DNA of 64,000 nt, from positions 124,001 to 188,000 of the forward strand of contig JAGBJN010000001.1 in assembly GCA_017934475.1 (NCBI GenBank). Reading direction: 5' to 3'. The DNA comes from Clostridia bacterium. Its GTDB lineage: Bacteria; Bacillota; Clostridia; TANB77; CAG-508. Below the pieces are notes generated by a model. The model did not search any database, had not been told where the DNA came from, and saw only the letters and a program-made list of their open reading frames with translations. Of the stretch, positions 53,689 through 62,513 are shown piece by piece. A program made the position numbers and the translations under genes. Within the stretch, counting starts at the first letter, position 1. Each line of letters opens with the position of its first letter.

Positions 53689-54510
53689 TTATATTTCAAT
53701 CATTAATTTTTTTTCATTTTCATCTACATATAATCCTCCACATATAGTTATTTTTTCTATTGTTTTTTCCTTTTCATTTACTATAATGTTTGTTGTTATA
53801 ATTTCATTTGATGGTTGAATTATATCTAAATTCTTACTCCTTCCATCCTTTATACTTTCCAAAATACCTACTGCAGTTGTTCCGCTTCCACAAGCATTTT
53901 CGTAAAATAATGTATCTATACTTTTAACCCAAACAATTGGATTAATCTTTATATTTTCAATGCCATCTTTTTTTACCTTTTCTTCAAAAATAACTCCAAT
54001 TGCTTCAGCTTCACTTTTATTATATTTTTTAATTATTTCCATTGCATTTTCTTTTATATTTAATTTGTCTTTTAAATATTTTTCTGATTTTTCTTCATCC
54101 AATATAATAAAACTAATTCCATTTAATCTTATTTCATATATTCCTTCAGATGCTTTTCTATAAAATTCTTTACCACTATATAACGGCATATCTGTCCATG
54201 CTTTTCCATTTTCATCCACACCTGCTTTTAACACAATATCATTTGCCACCTTTAAATTTATCTCTCCTTTCTTTCCATTTAAATAGTAATAGGCTGACCC
54301 TCTAGTTGCATTTCCGCAAAATTCTCCACCTGCCATTGTTAATTTATATTCTTTTAAACTTACAAATCCAACTTGTTCAACATTATTATTTTCTTTCATA
54401 ATTTCATCATTAATTATTTTTCTAACTTCTTTGCTAATATCATCTGCATCAACTAGAGCTGTTACATTACCACACATATCATAAATATAATATTTAAAAA
54501 TTTTCTTCAT
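53689..54510 (-). CDS. DapF-fold amino-acid racemase, CntK (histidine racemase)-like
   Basis: The start ATG 54510 (AGGGGG upstream) gives 273 residues. The two catalytic cysteines are C65 in MAGGEFCGNATRG and C207 in YENACGSGTTAVG. True diaminopimelate epimerases carry NADGSE-x-CGNG-x-R around the first cysteine; this protein instead has EQVGFV then EFCGNAT, the pattern I recall for staphylococcal CntK, the histidine racemase of staphylopine synthesis. The leader peptide upstream has three His codons. No staphylopine partners (CntL, CntM) are nearby. The activity is inferred. Confidence 0.78.
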   Translation of the reverse strand: MKKIFKYYIYDMCGNVTALVDADDISKEVRKIINDEIMKENNNVEQVGFVSLKEYKLTMAGGEFCGNATRGSAYYYLNGKKGEINLKVANDIVLKAGVDENGKAWTDMPLYSGKEFYRKASEGIYEIRLNGISFIILDEEKSEKYLKDKLNIKENAMEIIKKYNKSEAEAIGVIFEEKVKKDGIENIKINPIVWVKSIDTLFYENACGSGTTAVGILESIKDGRSKNLDIIQPSNEIITTNIIVNEKEKTIEKITICGGLYVDENEKKLMIEI

Positions 54511-54554
54511 AACTTCATTCCCCCTAAAAAAAGAGAAAAGGTAAAAAAAGATAT

Positions 54555-54598
54555 GAAAAAAGACCATATATAGTTTTATTTCCTACATATAGTCTTTT
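54555..54598 (-). terminator. Attenuator terminator before the racemase gene
   Basis: On the minus strand, AAAGACTATATGTAG-loop-CTATATATGGTCTTT followed by TTT (arms 54583-54597 and 54559-54573, 9-nt loop). It lies between the leader and the ATG at 54510, so it must be avoided for expression. Confidence 0.85.
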
Positions 54599-54762
54599 AA
54601 TATATCTTTTTTCAAGAATTATTTCTAAACACTATCGTAGGCACAGCACTTTTAGCCTGTACCTACTGCATTTTTATAATGCGATAGTTACAAGCTCCTA
54701 CGATGATGATGTAATTGTTTGTTTAAAAATAATTTCATAATTTTTTACCTCTTCTCTTTATA
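54599..54762 (-). promoter_or_regulatory. Structured 5' leader with mutually exclusive helices (attenuator or unknown riboswitch)
   Basis: The leader from about 54762 contains, on the minus strand, ATCGTAGG (inside the leader ORF), ACTATCG, the hairpin GCATT-ATAAA-AATGC, GTAGGTACAG and CTGTGCCTACGATAGT. The last segment can pair with each of the first, second and fourth and, imperfectly, with ACTATATGTAGG, the 5' arm of the terminator at 54555-54598. This is the geometry of an attenuation switch. It matches no riboswitch class I know; lysine riboswitch landmarks are absent. Confidence 0.7.
54688..54738 (-). CDS. Leader peptide rich in His codons (16 aa)
   Basis: ATG at 54738 follows AAGAGG at 9 nt spacing and starts MKLFLNKQLHHHRRSL, ending at TAA 54688-54690. 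Three consecutive CAT codons (54703-54711) and two Arg codons precede the stop. The peptide overlaps one strand of the leader's competing helices. The context resembles his-operon leader peptides that sense histidyl-tRNA by ribosome stalling. It might be a chance ORF, but the ribosome site, the position 24 nt after the inferred transcription start and the downstream racemase-like gene support it. Confidence 0.65.
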   Translation of the reverse strand: MKLFLNKQLHHHRRSL

Positions 54763-54768
54763 GGTTCT

Positions 54769-54797
54769 ATTATAACAATAAAGCATATTTATGTCAA
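54769..54797 (-). promoter_or_regulatory. Consensus promoter of the racemase operon
   Basis: On the minus strand, TTGACA (54792-54797), 17-bp spacer, TATAAT (54769-54774), a perfect match on both boxes. Confidence 0.9.
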
Positions 54798-54815
54798 ATG
54801 CAATTATTTAAAGCT

Positions 54816-56108
<1,293 letters not shown>

Positions 56109-56168
56109 TCAATATTTATATTATACCCGATTTTCACCAATTTTACAAGCACTATTAATAAAAGTAGA

Positions 56169-56447
56169 TTAATATTTTATATTTCTTCTATCATTTAATA
56201 CAGACTTTATTAAAATTGTATTTTCATTTTCTTTGATTTCATAAAAGATTAAATATTTATTATGAATTAATACTCTATTATTGTAAATAATTTGATTATA
56301 AATTTTACCTATATAAGGTTGATTCTCTAATATAGATATTCTGTCTAACATCTTATCAATAAAATTATCGATGTAAAATTCAATTTGAAATAAATTACTT
56401 TGTGCCCTACTGGACAGTTCTATTTTGTAATCTATAATACTCCTCAA
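56169..56447 (-). CDS. RelE/ParE-family toxin
   Basis: The 92-residue protein has the RelE/ParE fold sequence: LSSRAQSNLFQIEFYIDNFIDKM, ILENQPYIGKIY, YLIFYEIKENENTILIKSVLNDRRNI, with the basic C-terminal region DRRNIKY. These toxins cleave mRNA or poison gyrase. The start TTG at 56447 would lie 41 nt inside the antitoxin gene; an internal start is possible as the ribosome site is poor. It is paired with the antitoxin gene upstream and both are driven from 56613-56641. Confidence 0.83.
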   Translation of the reverse strand: MRSIIDYKIELSSRAQSNLFQIEFYIDNFIDKMLDRISILENQPYIGKIYNQIIYNNRVLIHNKYLIFYEIKENENTILIKSVLNDRRNIKY

Positions 56448-56583
56448 TTTCCTTTTGTCTTCTTGCTTTTGATTCTTTTACATACTCATCAAATGAATAC
56501 CACTTACCAGTTCTTGCTTGTTCTTCATCAATTTCTTTTATCATTTTATCTATTGCTTTTAATTCTTCTTCTGTAAATTCCAT
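56407..56583 (-). CDS. Antitoxin of the RelE/ParE pair
   Basis: The 58-residue protein (start ATG 56583 after GGAGG, 8 nt) is acidic and helical: EEELKAIDKMIKEIDEEQ, then YSFDEYVKESKARRQKE. It resembles small helical antitoxins that wrap around the toxin, but no DNA-binding domain is obvious. It overlaps the toxin gene by 41 nt, the usual coupled arrangement. Confidence 0.75.
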   Translation of the reverse strand: MEFTEEELKAIDKMIKEIDEEQARTGKWYSFDEYVKESKARRQKEIEEYYRLQNRTVQ

Positions 56584-56612
56584 ATTTTTTACCTCCAAAT
56601 TAAATTTTAATA

Positions 56613-56641
56613 ATTATATATTTTTGTTTATATTATGTCAA
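56613..56641 (-). promoter_or_regulatory. Promoter of the toxin-antitoxin operon
   Basis: On the minus strand, TTGACA (56636-56641), 17-bp spacer, TATAAT (56613-56618). Palindromes for autoregulation are not clear. Confidence 0.8.
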
Positions 56642-56696
56642 TGTATTTTATTAATTTGTCGAAAATCTTTTCGGCATTTTTCGACATCAAACAAAA

Positions 56697-56726
56697 AGAA
56701 GTGAATTTAAACTATTCACCTCTTCT
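56697..56726 (-). terminator. Terminator of trpS operon
   Basis: AGAAGAGGTGAAT-AGTTTAA-ATTCACTTCT hairpin on the minus strand with a following T run, just after the 56735 gene. Confidence 0.85.
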
Positions 56727-56734
56727 AAACAAAC

Positions 56735-57355
56735 TTATTTTTCCATTATATTTTCTTTAACCATTTTTCTATATACTTCATTTAATTCTTTATAATGCTC
56801 TTCTTTTTCTTCTTCTGTAACTTCTTCAAAATATTTATTTGCTTTTATATCAAAACTCATAGGTTCTAGTATTCCACCATTTAAACTTTTTGTTTTAGCA
56901 AGTTTAGTTGTTAATAAAAATTCATGTTCAGCAAGGGTATTTGAATGTATTACTCCACTTTCATCAACAAGTGCTACACCTGTAAAATATCTTGCTTTAC
57001 TCTCTCCACCATATTCTGTTATTTTGTTAAAATAATAATTAAAGACTTCTTCATCAGAAAGACCATCCACACCATTTATTCTTTTTACAAATAAACCTGG
57101 CTGTTCTTCTTCTTTAAATTTTTCAATATAAAGGCCAGAATCTTCAGCTATAGTTGGCAAATTTATAGCATCATAATATGCTTTTGCTTTTTTTATAGAA
57201 TTTTCCTCTGCGGTTTTACCATCTTCTTCAACATCTATTTTTATTCCTAATGATTTAGGACTAATTAATTCCAATTCATCAAATACACTTAGTCTTTTTT
57301 TCATTAAATCAAATTTAAATTCATTTCCTGTAGCAAATAATAATTTCTTTTTCAT
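56735..57355 (-). CDS. Non-canonical purine NTP pyrophosphatase (RdgB/HAM1-like)
   Basis: The 206-residue protein starts LLFATGNEFKFDLMKKRL (the family's substrate-binding start), then EEDGKTAEENSIKKAKAYYD and IAEDSGLYIEKF (about 68), FTGVALVDESGVIH (about 125). HAM1/RdgB enzymes hydrolyse dITP and XTP, cleaning the nucleotide pool. It lies 4 nt downstream of trpS, so the two are co-transcribed. The start follows the trpS stop. Confidence 0.87.
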   Translation of the reverse strand: MKKKLLFATGNEFKFDLMKKRLSVFDELELISPKSLGIKIDVEEDGKTAEENSIKKAKAYYDAINLPTIAEDSGLYIEKFKEEEQPGLFVKRINGVDGLSDEEVFNYYFNKITEYGGESKARYFTGVALVDESGVIHSNTLAEHEFLLTTKLAKTKSLNGGILEPMSFDIKANKYFEEVTEEEKEEHYKELNEVYRKMVKENIMEK

Positions 57356-57359
57356 TTAA

Positions 57360-58349
57360 CTATCTTATTACTCCCATTCTTTCTTTAATAAGTTCAAATT
57401 TTACCTTAGCAAGTTCTCTTGTTTTGTCTCTTCCTTCATCTAGTATTTCTTCAAGTTCTTTGCTATTAATTAACTCATTGTATCTTTCTTGGATTTTTGA
57501 GATATGTTCCGCAGTTACATCAGCTACATATCTTTTGAAATCTCCATAACCTTTTCCTATAAATTCTTTTTCTATTTCTTCTACTGATTTTCCAGTTAAT
57601 GCAGATGCAATATTTAATAAATTTGAAATCCCCGGTTTATTTTCTTCATCAAATCTAACTTCATTGTCACTATCTGTTGTTGCTTTCATTATCTTCTTCT
57701 TGATATCCTCCGGATCATCAAACATACTGATAACTCCTTGTGGATTTTCTTCAGATTTACTCATTTTCTTGCAAGGATCTTTTAAATCTTTTATCTTAAT
57801 TCCTTGTTCACTAACAACAGGTTCTGGAAGTATAAATGTTTCTCCATAGTGTTTATTAAATCTTTCTGCTATATCTCTTGCAAGTTCAACATGTTGTTTT
57901 TGGTCTATTCCAACTGGTACATAATCTGCATCACAATATAAAATATCTACTGCCATAAGTACTGGATATGTAAGAAGTCCAAGTGTAAAGTTTGCATTTT
58001 GTTTAGATTTTTCTTTAAATTGTATCATTCTAGATGCTTCACCATAATATGTTGCGCATTCTAGTAAATATGACATTGCTGGTATATATTCATTTTCTGA
58101 TTGAATATATATTGTATTTTTCTTTGGATCTATTCCACATGCTATATACATTGCAATAAATCTTCTTATTCTCTCATGTAACTCTTTTGGATTTTGTGGT
58201 ATTGTAAGTGCGTGTAAATCCGCAACAAATAAATAGGAATCATATTCATCTTGTAGTTTAATCATTTGACTAAGTGATCCTATATAATTTCCAAGTGTTA
58301 ATTCTCCTGTAGGTTTTAAACCTGTTAATATTCTTTTTTTATCTGACAT
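57360..58349 (-). CDS. trpS: Tryptophanyl-tRNA synthetase
   Basis: The 329-residue class I synthetase has the HIGH-like region GLKPTGELTLGNYIG (about 10-24) and the KMSKS loop in KKMSKSEENPQG (about 193), with GIDQKQHVELARDI (about 145). It charges tRNA-Trp. AGGAGG precedes the ATG. A small ORF with one Trp codon lies in its 5' leader (58380-58448). No T-box sequence is present. Confidence 0.96.
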   Translation of the reverse strand: MSDKKRILTGLKPTGELTLGNYIGSLSQMIKLQDEYDSYLFVADLHALTIPQNPKELHERIRRFIAMYIACGIDPKKNTIYIQSENEYIPAMSYLLECATYYGEASRMIQFKEKSKQNANFTLGLLTYPVLMAVDILYCDADYVPVGIDQKQHVELARDIAERFNKHYGETFILPEPVVSEQGIKIKDLKDPCKKMSKSEENPQGVISMFDDPEDIKKKIMKATTDSDNEVRFDEENKPGISNLLNIASALTGKSVEEIEKEFIGKGYGDFKRYVADVTAEHISKIQERYNELINSKELEEILDEGRDKTRELAKVKFELIKERMGVIR

Positions 58350-58379
58350 AATAAATTCCTCCTTAAATTTAAAAAATAT

Positions 58380-58448
58380 TTAAAATTTATTTTGCCAGAC
58401 TGCCTTATCTTCTACTTTTCCATATTTGTAAGCTTTATGAACTATCAT
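58380..58448 (-). CDS. Putative leader peptide of trpS (22 aa, one Trp codon)
   Basis: ATG 58448 follows AAAGGGG and encodes a short basic peptide MIVHKAYKYGKVEDK followed by AVWQNKF and TAA. It lies between the promoter at 58487-58515 and trpS. The single TGG codon at the end is suggestive of a tryptophan-sensing leader, but one codon is weak evidence. The following AT-rich stretch (TAAATTTTAAATATTTTTTA) could fold over the trpS ribosome site. Confidence 0.45.
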   Translation of the reverse strand: MIVHKAYKYGKVEDKAVWQNKF

Positions 58449-58486
58449 TGTATTTTCCCCTTTCTTGTATGTAAAACTTACGTTAT

Positions 58487-58520
58487 ATTATATCAGAAGA
58501 TTGCATAAAATGCAATCTTC
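58487..58520 (-). promoter_or_regulatory. Promoter of trpS overlapping a hairpin
   Basis: On the minus strand, TTGCAT (58510-58515), 17-bp spacer, TATAAT (58487-58492). The -35 box lies within a perfect hairpin GAAGATTGCAT-TTT-ATGCAATCTTC (58496-58520) that follows the DUF4190 gene. Confidence 0.65.
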
Positions 58521-58529
58521 CAAATTTTT

Positions 58530-58787
58530 CTATAATGCATTAGCAATTGCTATTATCATTATCATATTTATATAATTAAATACACATAATGAAATTCCAA
58601 CTATACCTGTTGCAAGTCCTGCTTTACCAAGCTTGCTTCCTATTTTTTTAGCAGATTTTGCTCCAAAAACTATTCCTAAAATTCCTGTTGGTATTGATAT
58701 ATACCAAAATAGTGCAGATACTATTGATATAATCCCAAGTACAAGTGCTGCAACTCCCATTCCTGATTTTTTCTTTTTATCTTCCAT
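58530..58787 (-). CDS. DUF4190-type small membrane protein
   Basis: The 85-residue protein has a Lys-rich N-terminus (MEDKKKKSGMGVAALVLGI), two or three hydrophobic helices and the GIVFGAKSAKKIGSKLGKAGLATGI-type loop (spanning about 37-62) typical of DUF4190. The function is unknown. It follows the beta-propeller gene by 27 nt and may be co-transcribed. Confidence 0.8.
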   Translation of the reverse strand: MEDKKKKSGMGVAALVLGIISIVSALFWYISIPTGILGIVFGAKSAKKIGSKLGKAGLATGIVGISLCVFNYINMIMIIAIANAL

Positions 58788-58814
58788 TTTTATTCCTCAC
58801 TTTCAAAATAATTC

Positions 58815-60827
58815 TTATTTTATTTTTAATTCATAAACTTGTTCCAATGTATCTAATCTATTTACTTTAACAGCACTTTCTGAAACAGTATATAAATTTT
58901 CATCTATATATAATCCTCTAAGCAATCTTGAATTTTTATAGTAATAACTATAACTTGATTGCATTATTTTATCGTGAGTTATTACACCTTTTAATTCAAA
59001 TCCATCTTCGACATTGATTTTATATACAAAGTATCCTTCTGCAACATAATCTTTCTTATAACTCGTATATTTATTTATCATTGTATCATAAGTTTCGCTG
59101 TTTGCTTCAACTTCAAAATCTTCTTTGTAATTGTTTACAGGTATTGCAATAAGTTCTTTTTCTTTTGAAAATAGAAGTGCTTTTGGATTTGTTAATATTG
59201 CTGATGTTGTTCTGCTATCCCCAATTACAACGCTTGAAATTTGTTTTGGATTTTCAACATCTGAAACATCAAATAATGCCATTTTCATTCCTTTTAAGAT
59301 AGCTCTTGTAGAAATAACTTTTCCACTTGAATTTTTATTTACAATTTCTTCTGTTTCCATTCCAATTCCAATTAAATGATTTTCATCATATGGATGTAAA
59401 TATGAACTATAGCCTGGAATCTTTAATTTTCCTAGTATCTTTGGATTTGATTCATTTGATAAATCTATAACAAATAATGGATCTATAGTTTTATATGTTA
59501 CTAAATATGCCTTATTTCCCATAAATCTTGATGAATACATATTTTCACCCTTTGCAAGATTTTCAGTTCTACCTATTTCTTTCATGTTTTCATCAAATAT
59601 TACAATTCTTGTACCATTACTATCATATAAAGCTACTCTTAAATGACTATCTTTTTCATCTAATGAATATTGATTTATTGTTTTTCCTTCAGTTTTTGCT
59701 TTCGCTTTATATGTTAAATCTCCGTTTTTTTCTATATCAAATTTATATATTTCTGTATAGAAATTGTATTTATAATCAGGCTCATAAGCAAATGCTCCAA
59801 AAATTCCTGCCGGTCCAAAAATACTACTTATCGGCGGTACATCACCATTATAATCATATTTTTGATTTAATAAATAAACACTATTTTCTGAAACATATGC
59901 ATTTGATATATCTATTAAACATGCACCCATATTAATATTTTGTTTAACATCATTTAGATTTAATGCTGCAATATATGTTATTTTCCTTGAACTTACATCT
60001 TTTAAATATTTAATCTCATCTAATGGCAATTCTTTTGTAATACTATCTTCTATATATGTTCTATCTATTTTATTATCTTCTTTTCTTAAATGTCCATTTG
60101 CAATTACAAATAACTCTCCATCTATACATCTTGATGTATAATAAGGCTCGTTTAATATATAATCCTTTTCTAATCTAGGTGATGTTCTATCTGTTATATC
60201 ATATATTTCTACTAAAGTATTACTATTACTACTATATCTAGCTGCTGTGTATAGTCCAGAAATTACAACTAGTTTATCTTTATATAACATCAAATCTTCT
60301 GGTACATTAGTATCAACTGCTTCAATTTTAGCTGCAATTTTAATATTAGCAATATCTCTTACATCAGTAATAATAACATCATTTTCTGAAATCGAATAAA
60401 TGTAATTTCCATCTGTTTTTGTAATATCTGCTTCATCAACATTTTCTACTTGAATATTAGTTGTTGAGTAATCTTTTGATGTTGAACTTTGAGCTGATGT
60501 TGAAGTTAATGTATCTGCAGTTTCATAAACAATATCTCCTCTACCATTTGTAGCACTCTTCATGCTTATAGGACTAAAATTTTTTACATCATAAACTATG
60601 TCACTTTTTGTTAAATTAGCAAGTGCACTAAAAGGCATCGTTGCAAGATTAAAAAGGAAATTATCTTCTAATAAATCTTCATCTCCTTCATACATTTTCA
60701 TTAATTGACTTTCAGATTTAATTGTTTGCAATTCTCTACTTTGATTACTAAAAACAAATCCTAATATTCCGCCTATTATAGTGATTAATAATATAAGTAT
60801 AATTATATTTCTTGTAGATTTTTTCAT
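58815..60827 (-). CDS. Secreted/anchored beta-propeller protein (PF09826-like)
   Basis: The 670-residue protein has an N-terminal membrane anchor (IIILILLITIIGGILGFVF) and a large extracytoplasmic region with repeated blades such as VDEADITKTDGNYIYSIS (about 133), DITDRTSPRLEKDY and LFVIDLSNESNPKILG. The VDEADIVKTDG-like block is the hallmark of the secreted beta-propeller family. Function is unknown; likely a protein-binding platform on the cell surface. AGGAGG precedes the start. Confidence 0.87.
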   Translation of the reverse strand: MKKSTRNIIILILLITIIGGILGFVFSNQSRELQTIKSESQLMKMYEGDEDLLEDNFLFNLATMPFSALANLTKSDIVYDVKNFSPISMKSATNGRGDIVYETADTLTSTSAQSSTSKDYSTTNIQVENVDEADITKTDGNYIYSISENDVIITDVRDIANIKIAAKIEAVDTNVPEDLMLYKDKLVVISGLYTAARYSSNSNTLVEIYDITDRTSPRLEKDYILNEPYYTSRCIDGELFVIANGHLRKEDNKIDRTYIEDSITKELPLDEIKYLKDVSSRKITYIAALNLNDVKQNINMGACLIDISNAYVSENSVYLLNQKYDYNGDVPPISSIFGPAGIFGAFAYEPDYKYNFYTEIYKFDIEKNGDLTYKAKAKTEGKTINQYSLDEKDSHLRVALYDSNGTRIVIFDENMKEIGRTENLAKGENMYSSRFMGNKAYLVTYKTIDPLFVIDLSNESNPKILGKLKIPGYSSYLHPYDENHLIGIGMETEEIVNKNSSGKVISTRAILKGMKMALFDVSDVENPKQISSVVIGDSRTTSAILTNPKALLFSKEKELIAIPVNNYKEDFEVEANSETYDTMINKYTSYKKDYVAEGYFVYKINVEDGFELKGVITHDKIMQSSYSYYYKNSRLLRGLYIDENLYTVSESAVKVNRLDTLEQVYELKIK

Positions 60828-60897
60828 AAAACAATCCTCCTTTGCTTTTCATCATTATACATATACATGTAAAATAATACAATAGTTTTTTAAACAA

Positions 60898-60930
60898 AAA
60901 GAGATTAGTATATTACACACTAACCTCTTT
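60898..60930 (-). terminator. Terminator of rplU-rpmA
   Basis: AAAGAGGTTAGT-GTGTAATAT-ACTAATCTCTTT on the minus strand followed by TT, just after the rpmA stop. Confidence 0.88.
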
Positions 60931-60937
60931 ATTATAT

Positions 60938-61207
60938 TTACGCTTTTGCTCCCTCTACAGGGTAAACACTAACTTGTTTTTTATCTTTTCCAAGTCTTTC
61001 ATATTTTACATTTCCATCTACTTTTGCAAATAATGTATCATCACTTCCGATTCCAACATTTGTTCCTGGATGGAATTTAGTTCCTCTTTGTCTTACTAAG
61101 ATATTTCCAGCAAGTACAAATTGACCATCTGCTCTTTTAAGTCCTAAACGTTTTGATTCACTATCTCTACCGTTCTTAACACTACCTTGACCTTTCTTAT
61201 GAGCCAT
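60938..61207 (-). CDS. rpmA: Ribosomal protein bL27
   Basis: The 89-residue protein starts [19 protein letters not shown] with the conserved [21 protein letters not shown] core. The N-terminal tail reaches the peptidyl-transferase centre. In most Bacillota L27 has a 9-12 residue extension removed by the protease Prp; this one begins directly like Gram-negative L27, and no prp gene lies between rplU and rpmA. It is the second gene of the L21-L27 operon. Confidence 0.96.
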   Translation of the reverse strand: MAHKKGQGSVKNGRDSESKRLGLKRADGQFVLAGNILVRQRGTKFHPGTNVGIGSDDTLFAKVDGNVKYERLGKDKKQVSVYPVEGAKA

Positions 61208-61269
61208 GAAAATTCACTCCTTTCGGTTCTAATTTATATATTCTCTTTTAAATAAAATCTAATTTAAGT

Positions 61270-61668
61270 CTAAGCTTCTGCTTCTGCAGCTTTTTTAGTT
61301 GTTTTTTTAGCTGGTGCTTCTGTAGCTTCTGTAGCTTTTTCAGCACTTGCTTTTGTTCCAGCAGAAATTTTAGTTATTTCAACCTTTGTATATGGTTGTC
61401 TATGACCTTGTGTTCTTCTGTAATTCTTTTTAGCTTTGTATTTATAAACTAAAATTTTCTTTGCTTTTCCGTGTTCAACAACTTTTCCTTCAACTTTAAC
61501 ACCTTTAACATAAGGAGCTCCAACTTCTACTTTTTTATCATCTGATACAAGAACTACTTTATCAAAAGTAACTTTTTTACCTTCTTCAGAATCTAATTTT
61601 TCAAAGAAAACTACATCTCCTTCTGCTACTTTGTATTGTTTTCCACAGCTTTCAATTATTGCGTACAT
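61270..61668 (-). CDS. rplU: Ribosomal protein bL21 with Ala/Lys-rich C-terminal tail
   Basis: The 132-residue protein has the L21 core ([47 protein letters not shown]) and an added low-complexity tail of about 28 residues ([18 protein letters not shown] and on). L21 is usually 100-105 residues. The gene starts after GGGAGG and follows the L21 leader RNA. Confidence 0.96.
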   Translation of the reverse strand: MYAIIESCGKQYKVAEGDVVFFEKLDSEEGKKVTFDKVVLVSDDKKVEVGAPYVKGVKVEGKVVEHGKAKKILVYKYKAKKNYRRTQGHRQPYTKVEITKISAGTKASAEKATEATEAPAKKTTKKAAEAEA

Positions 61669-61689
61669 TTAAGTACACCTCCCTTTATT

Positions 61690-61772
61690 TGCAATACTCG
61701 CTAAGCATAAAATACTAGGCAGCCGATTTTTTCATCGACATTTCGTGCCCGACTCAGGCGGCTTACAAGTTA
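61690..61772 (-). promoter_or_regulatory. Ribosomal protein L21 leader RNA
   Basis: On the minus strand, TAAGCCGCCTGAGTCGGGCA then a hairpin around AAATGTCGATG-AAAAAATCGG and CTGCCTAGTATTTTATGC matches the L21 leader found in Bacillota upstream of rplU; it is proposed to mediate autoregulation. Confidence 0.85.
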
Positions 61773-61774
61773 AT

Positions 61775-61803
61775 ATTTTAACATATAGAATACTATTTGT
61801 CAA
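61775..61803 (-). promoter_or_regulatory. Promoter of rplU-rpmA
   Basis: On the minus strand, TTGACA (61798-61803), 17-bp spacer, TAAAAT (61775-61780). The -35 box overlaps the end of the metallophosphoesterase gene. Confidence 0.8.
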
Positions 61804-62494
61804 TGATTTTCACTAATTTAAAATCTAAATAATCACCACTTATTAATTTATATTCTATTCCATCTATTATCCCTTCTACAGCTTCTTTGTGAGAAGCACC
61901 ATGTAGGTGAGCATAATAGCATCTTTTTATTTCATATTTTTTCATTAATTCTGTAAATTTATTTTTCATACTACTTTTCATAATTGGAGGATAATGTATA
62001 ACACATATTATTTCTTTATCTTCTCCATATTTTTCTATTGCATCTTTAATTGAAAGTTCTAGTCTTGAAACTTCCCTATTAATCATTTTTTCTGCATTTT
62101 CTGTATCATTCAAAGCCCATCCTCTAGTTCCAACTATTATTTTATTTTCTATTTCATAGCTGTTGTTATATAAAAAATCTATATTTTCAAATTCATTTTC
62201 CTTTAAGTAATTCCTCATAGAAGTAACTGTTGTCCACCAATAGTCATGATTTCCTTTTAGCAAAATTTTCTTTCCTGGTAAATCTTTTATATAACAAAAA
62301 TCTTTATATGTATCTGGTAAATATGTAGCCCATGAAAAATCCCCAGCAAGAATAACCGTATCTTCCTGGTTTACTTTTTCAATCCAATCCTTTTTTAACT
62401 TTTCAGTATGATTTTCCCAATTTCCTCCAAATATATCCATTGGCTTATCTACTCCAAAGGATAAATGAAGGTCTCCTATAATATAAAGTGCCAT
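61793..62494 (-). CDS. Metallophosphoesterase
   Basis: The 233-residue calcineurin-like enzyme has IIGDLHLSF (metal site D-x-H, about 5-12), ILAGDFSWATYL (GD, about 48), LLKGNHDYWW (GNHD, about 78), VIHYPPIMKS (His, about 165) and YAHLHGASH (GHxH-like, about 193). The physiological phosphate ester is not evident. It lies 19 nt downstream of the 62514 gene and precedes the rplU promoter. Confidence 0.9.
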   Translation of the reverse strand: MALYIIGDLHLSFGVDKPMDIFGGNWENHTEKLKKDWIEKVNQEDTVILAGDFSWATYLPDTYKDFCYIKDLPGKKILLKGNHDYWWTTVTSMRNYLKENEFENIDFLYNNSYEIENKIIVGTRGWALNDTENAEKMINREVSRLELSIKDAIEKYGEDKEIICVIHYPPIMKSSMKNKFTELMKKYEIKRCYYAHLHGASHKEAVEGIIDGIEYKLISGDYLDFKLVKIIDK

Positions 62495-62513
62495 ATATTT
62501 ACTCCTTTATAAT

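Noticed and set aside
54599-54762. Lysine riboswitch before a dapF-like gene
   Set aside because: The gene name invites it, but the conserved lysine riboswitch landmarks (AGAGG, GCGC, AGTA, GCCGAA in order) are absent and the protein does not look like true DapF.
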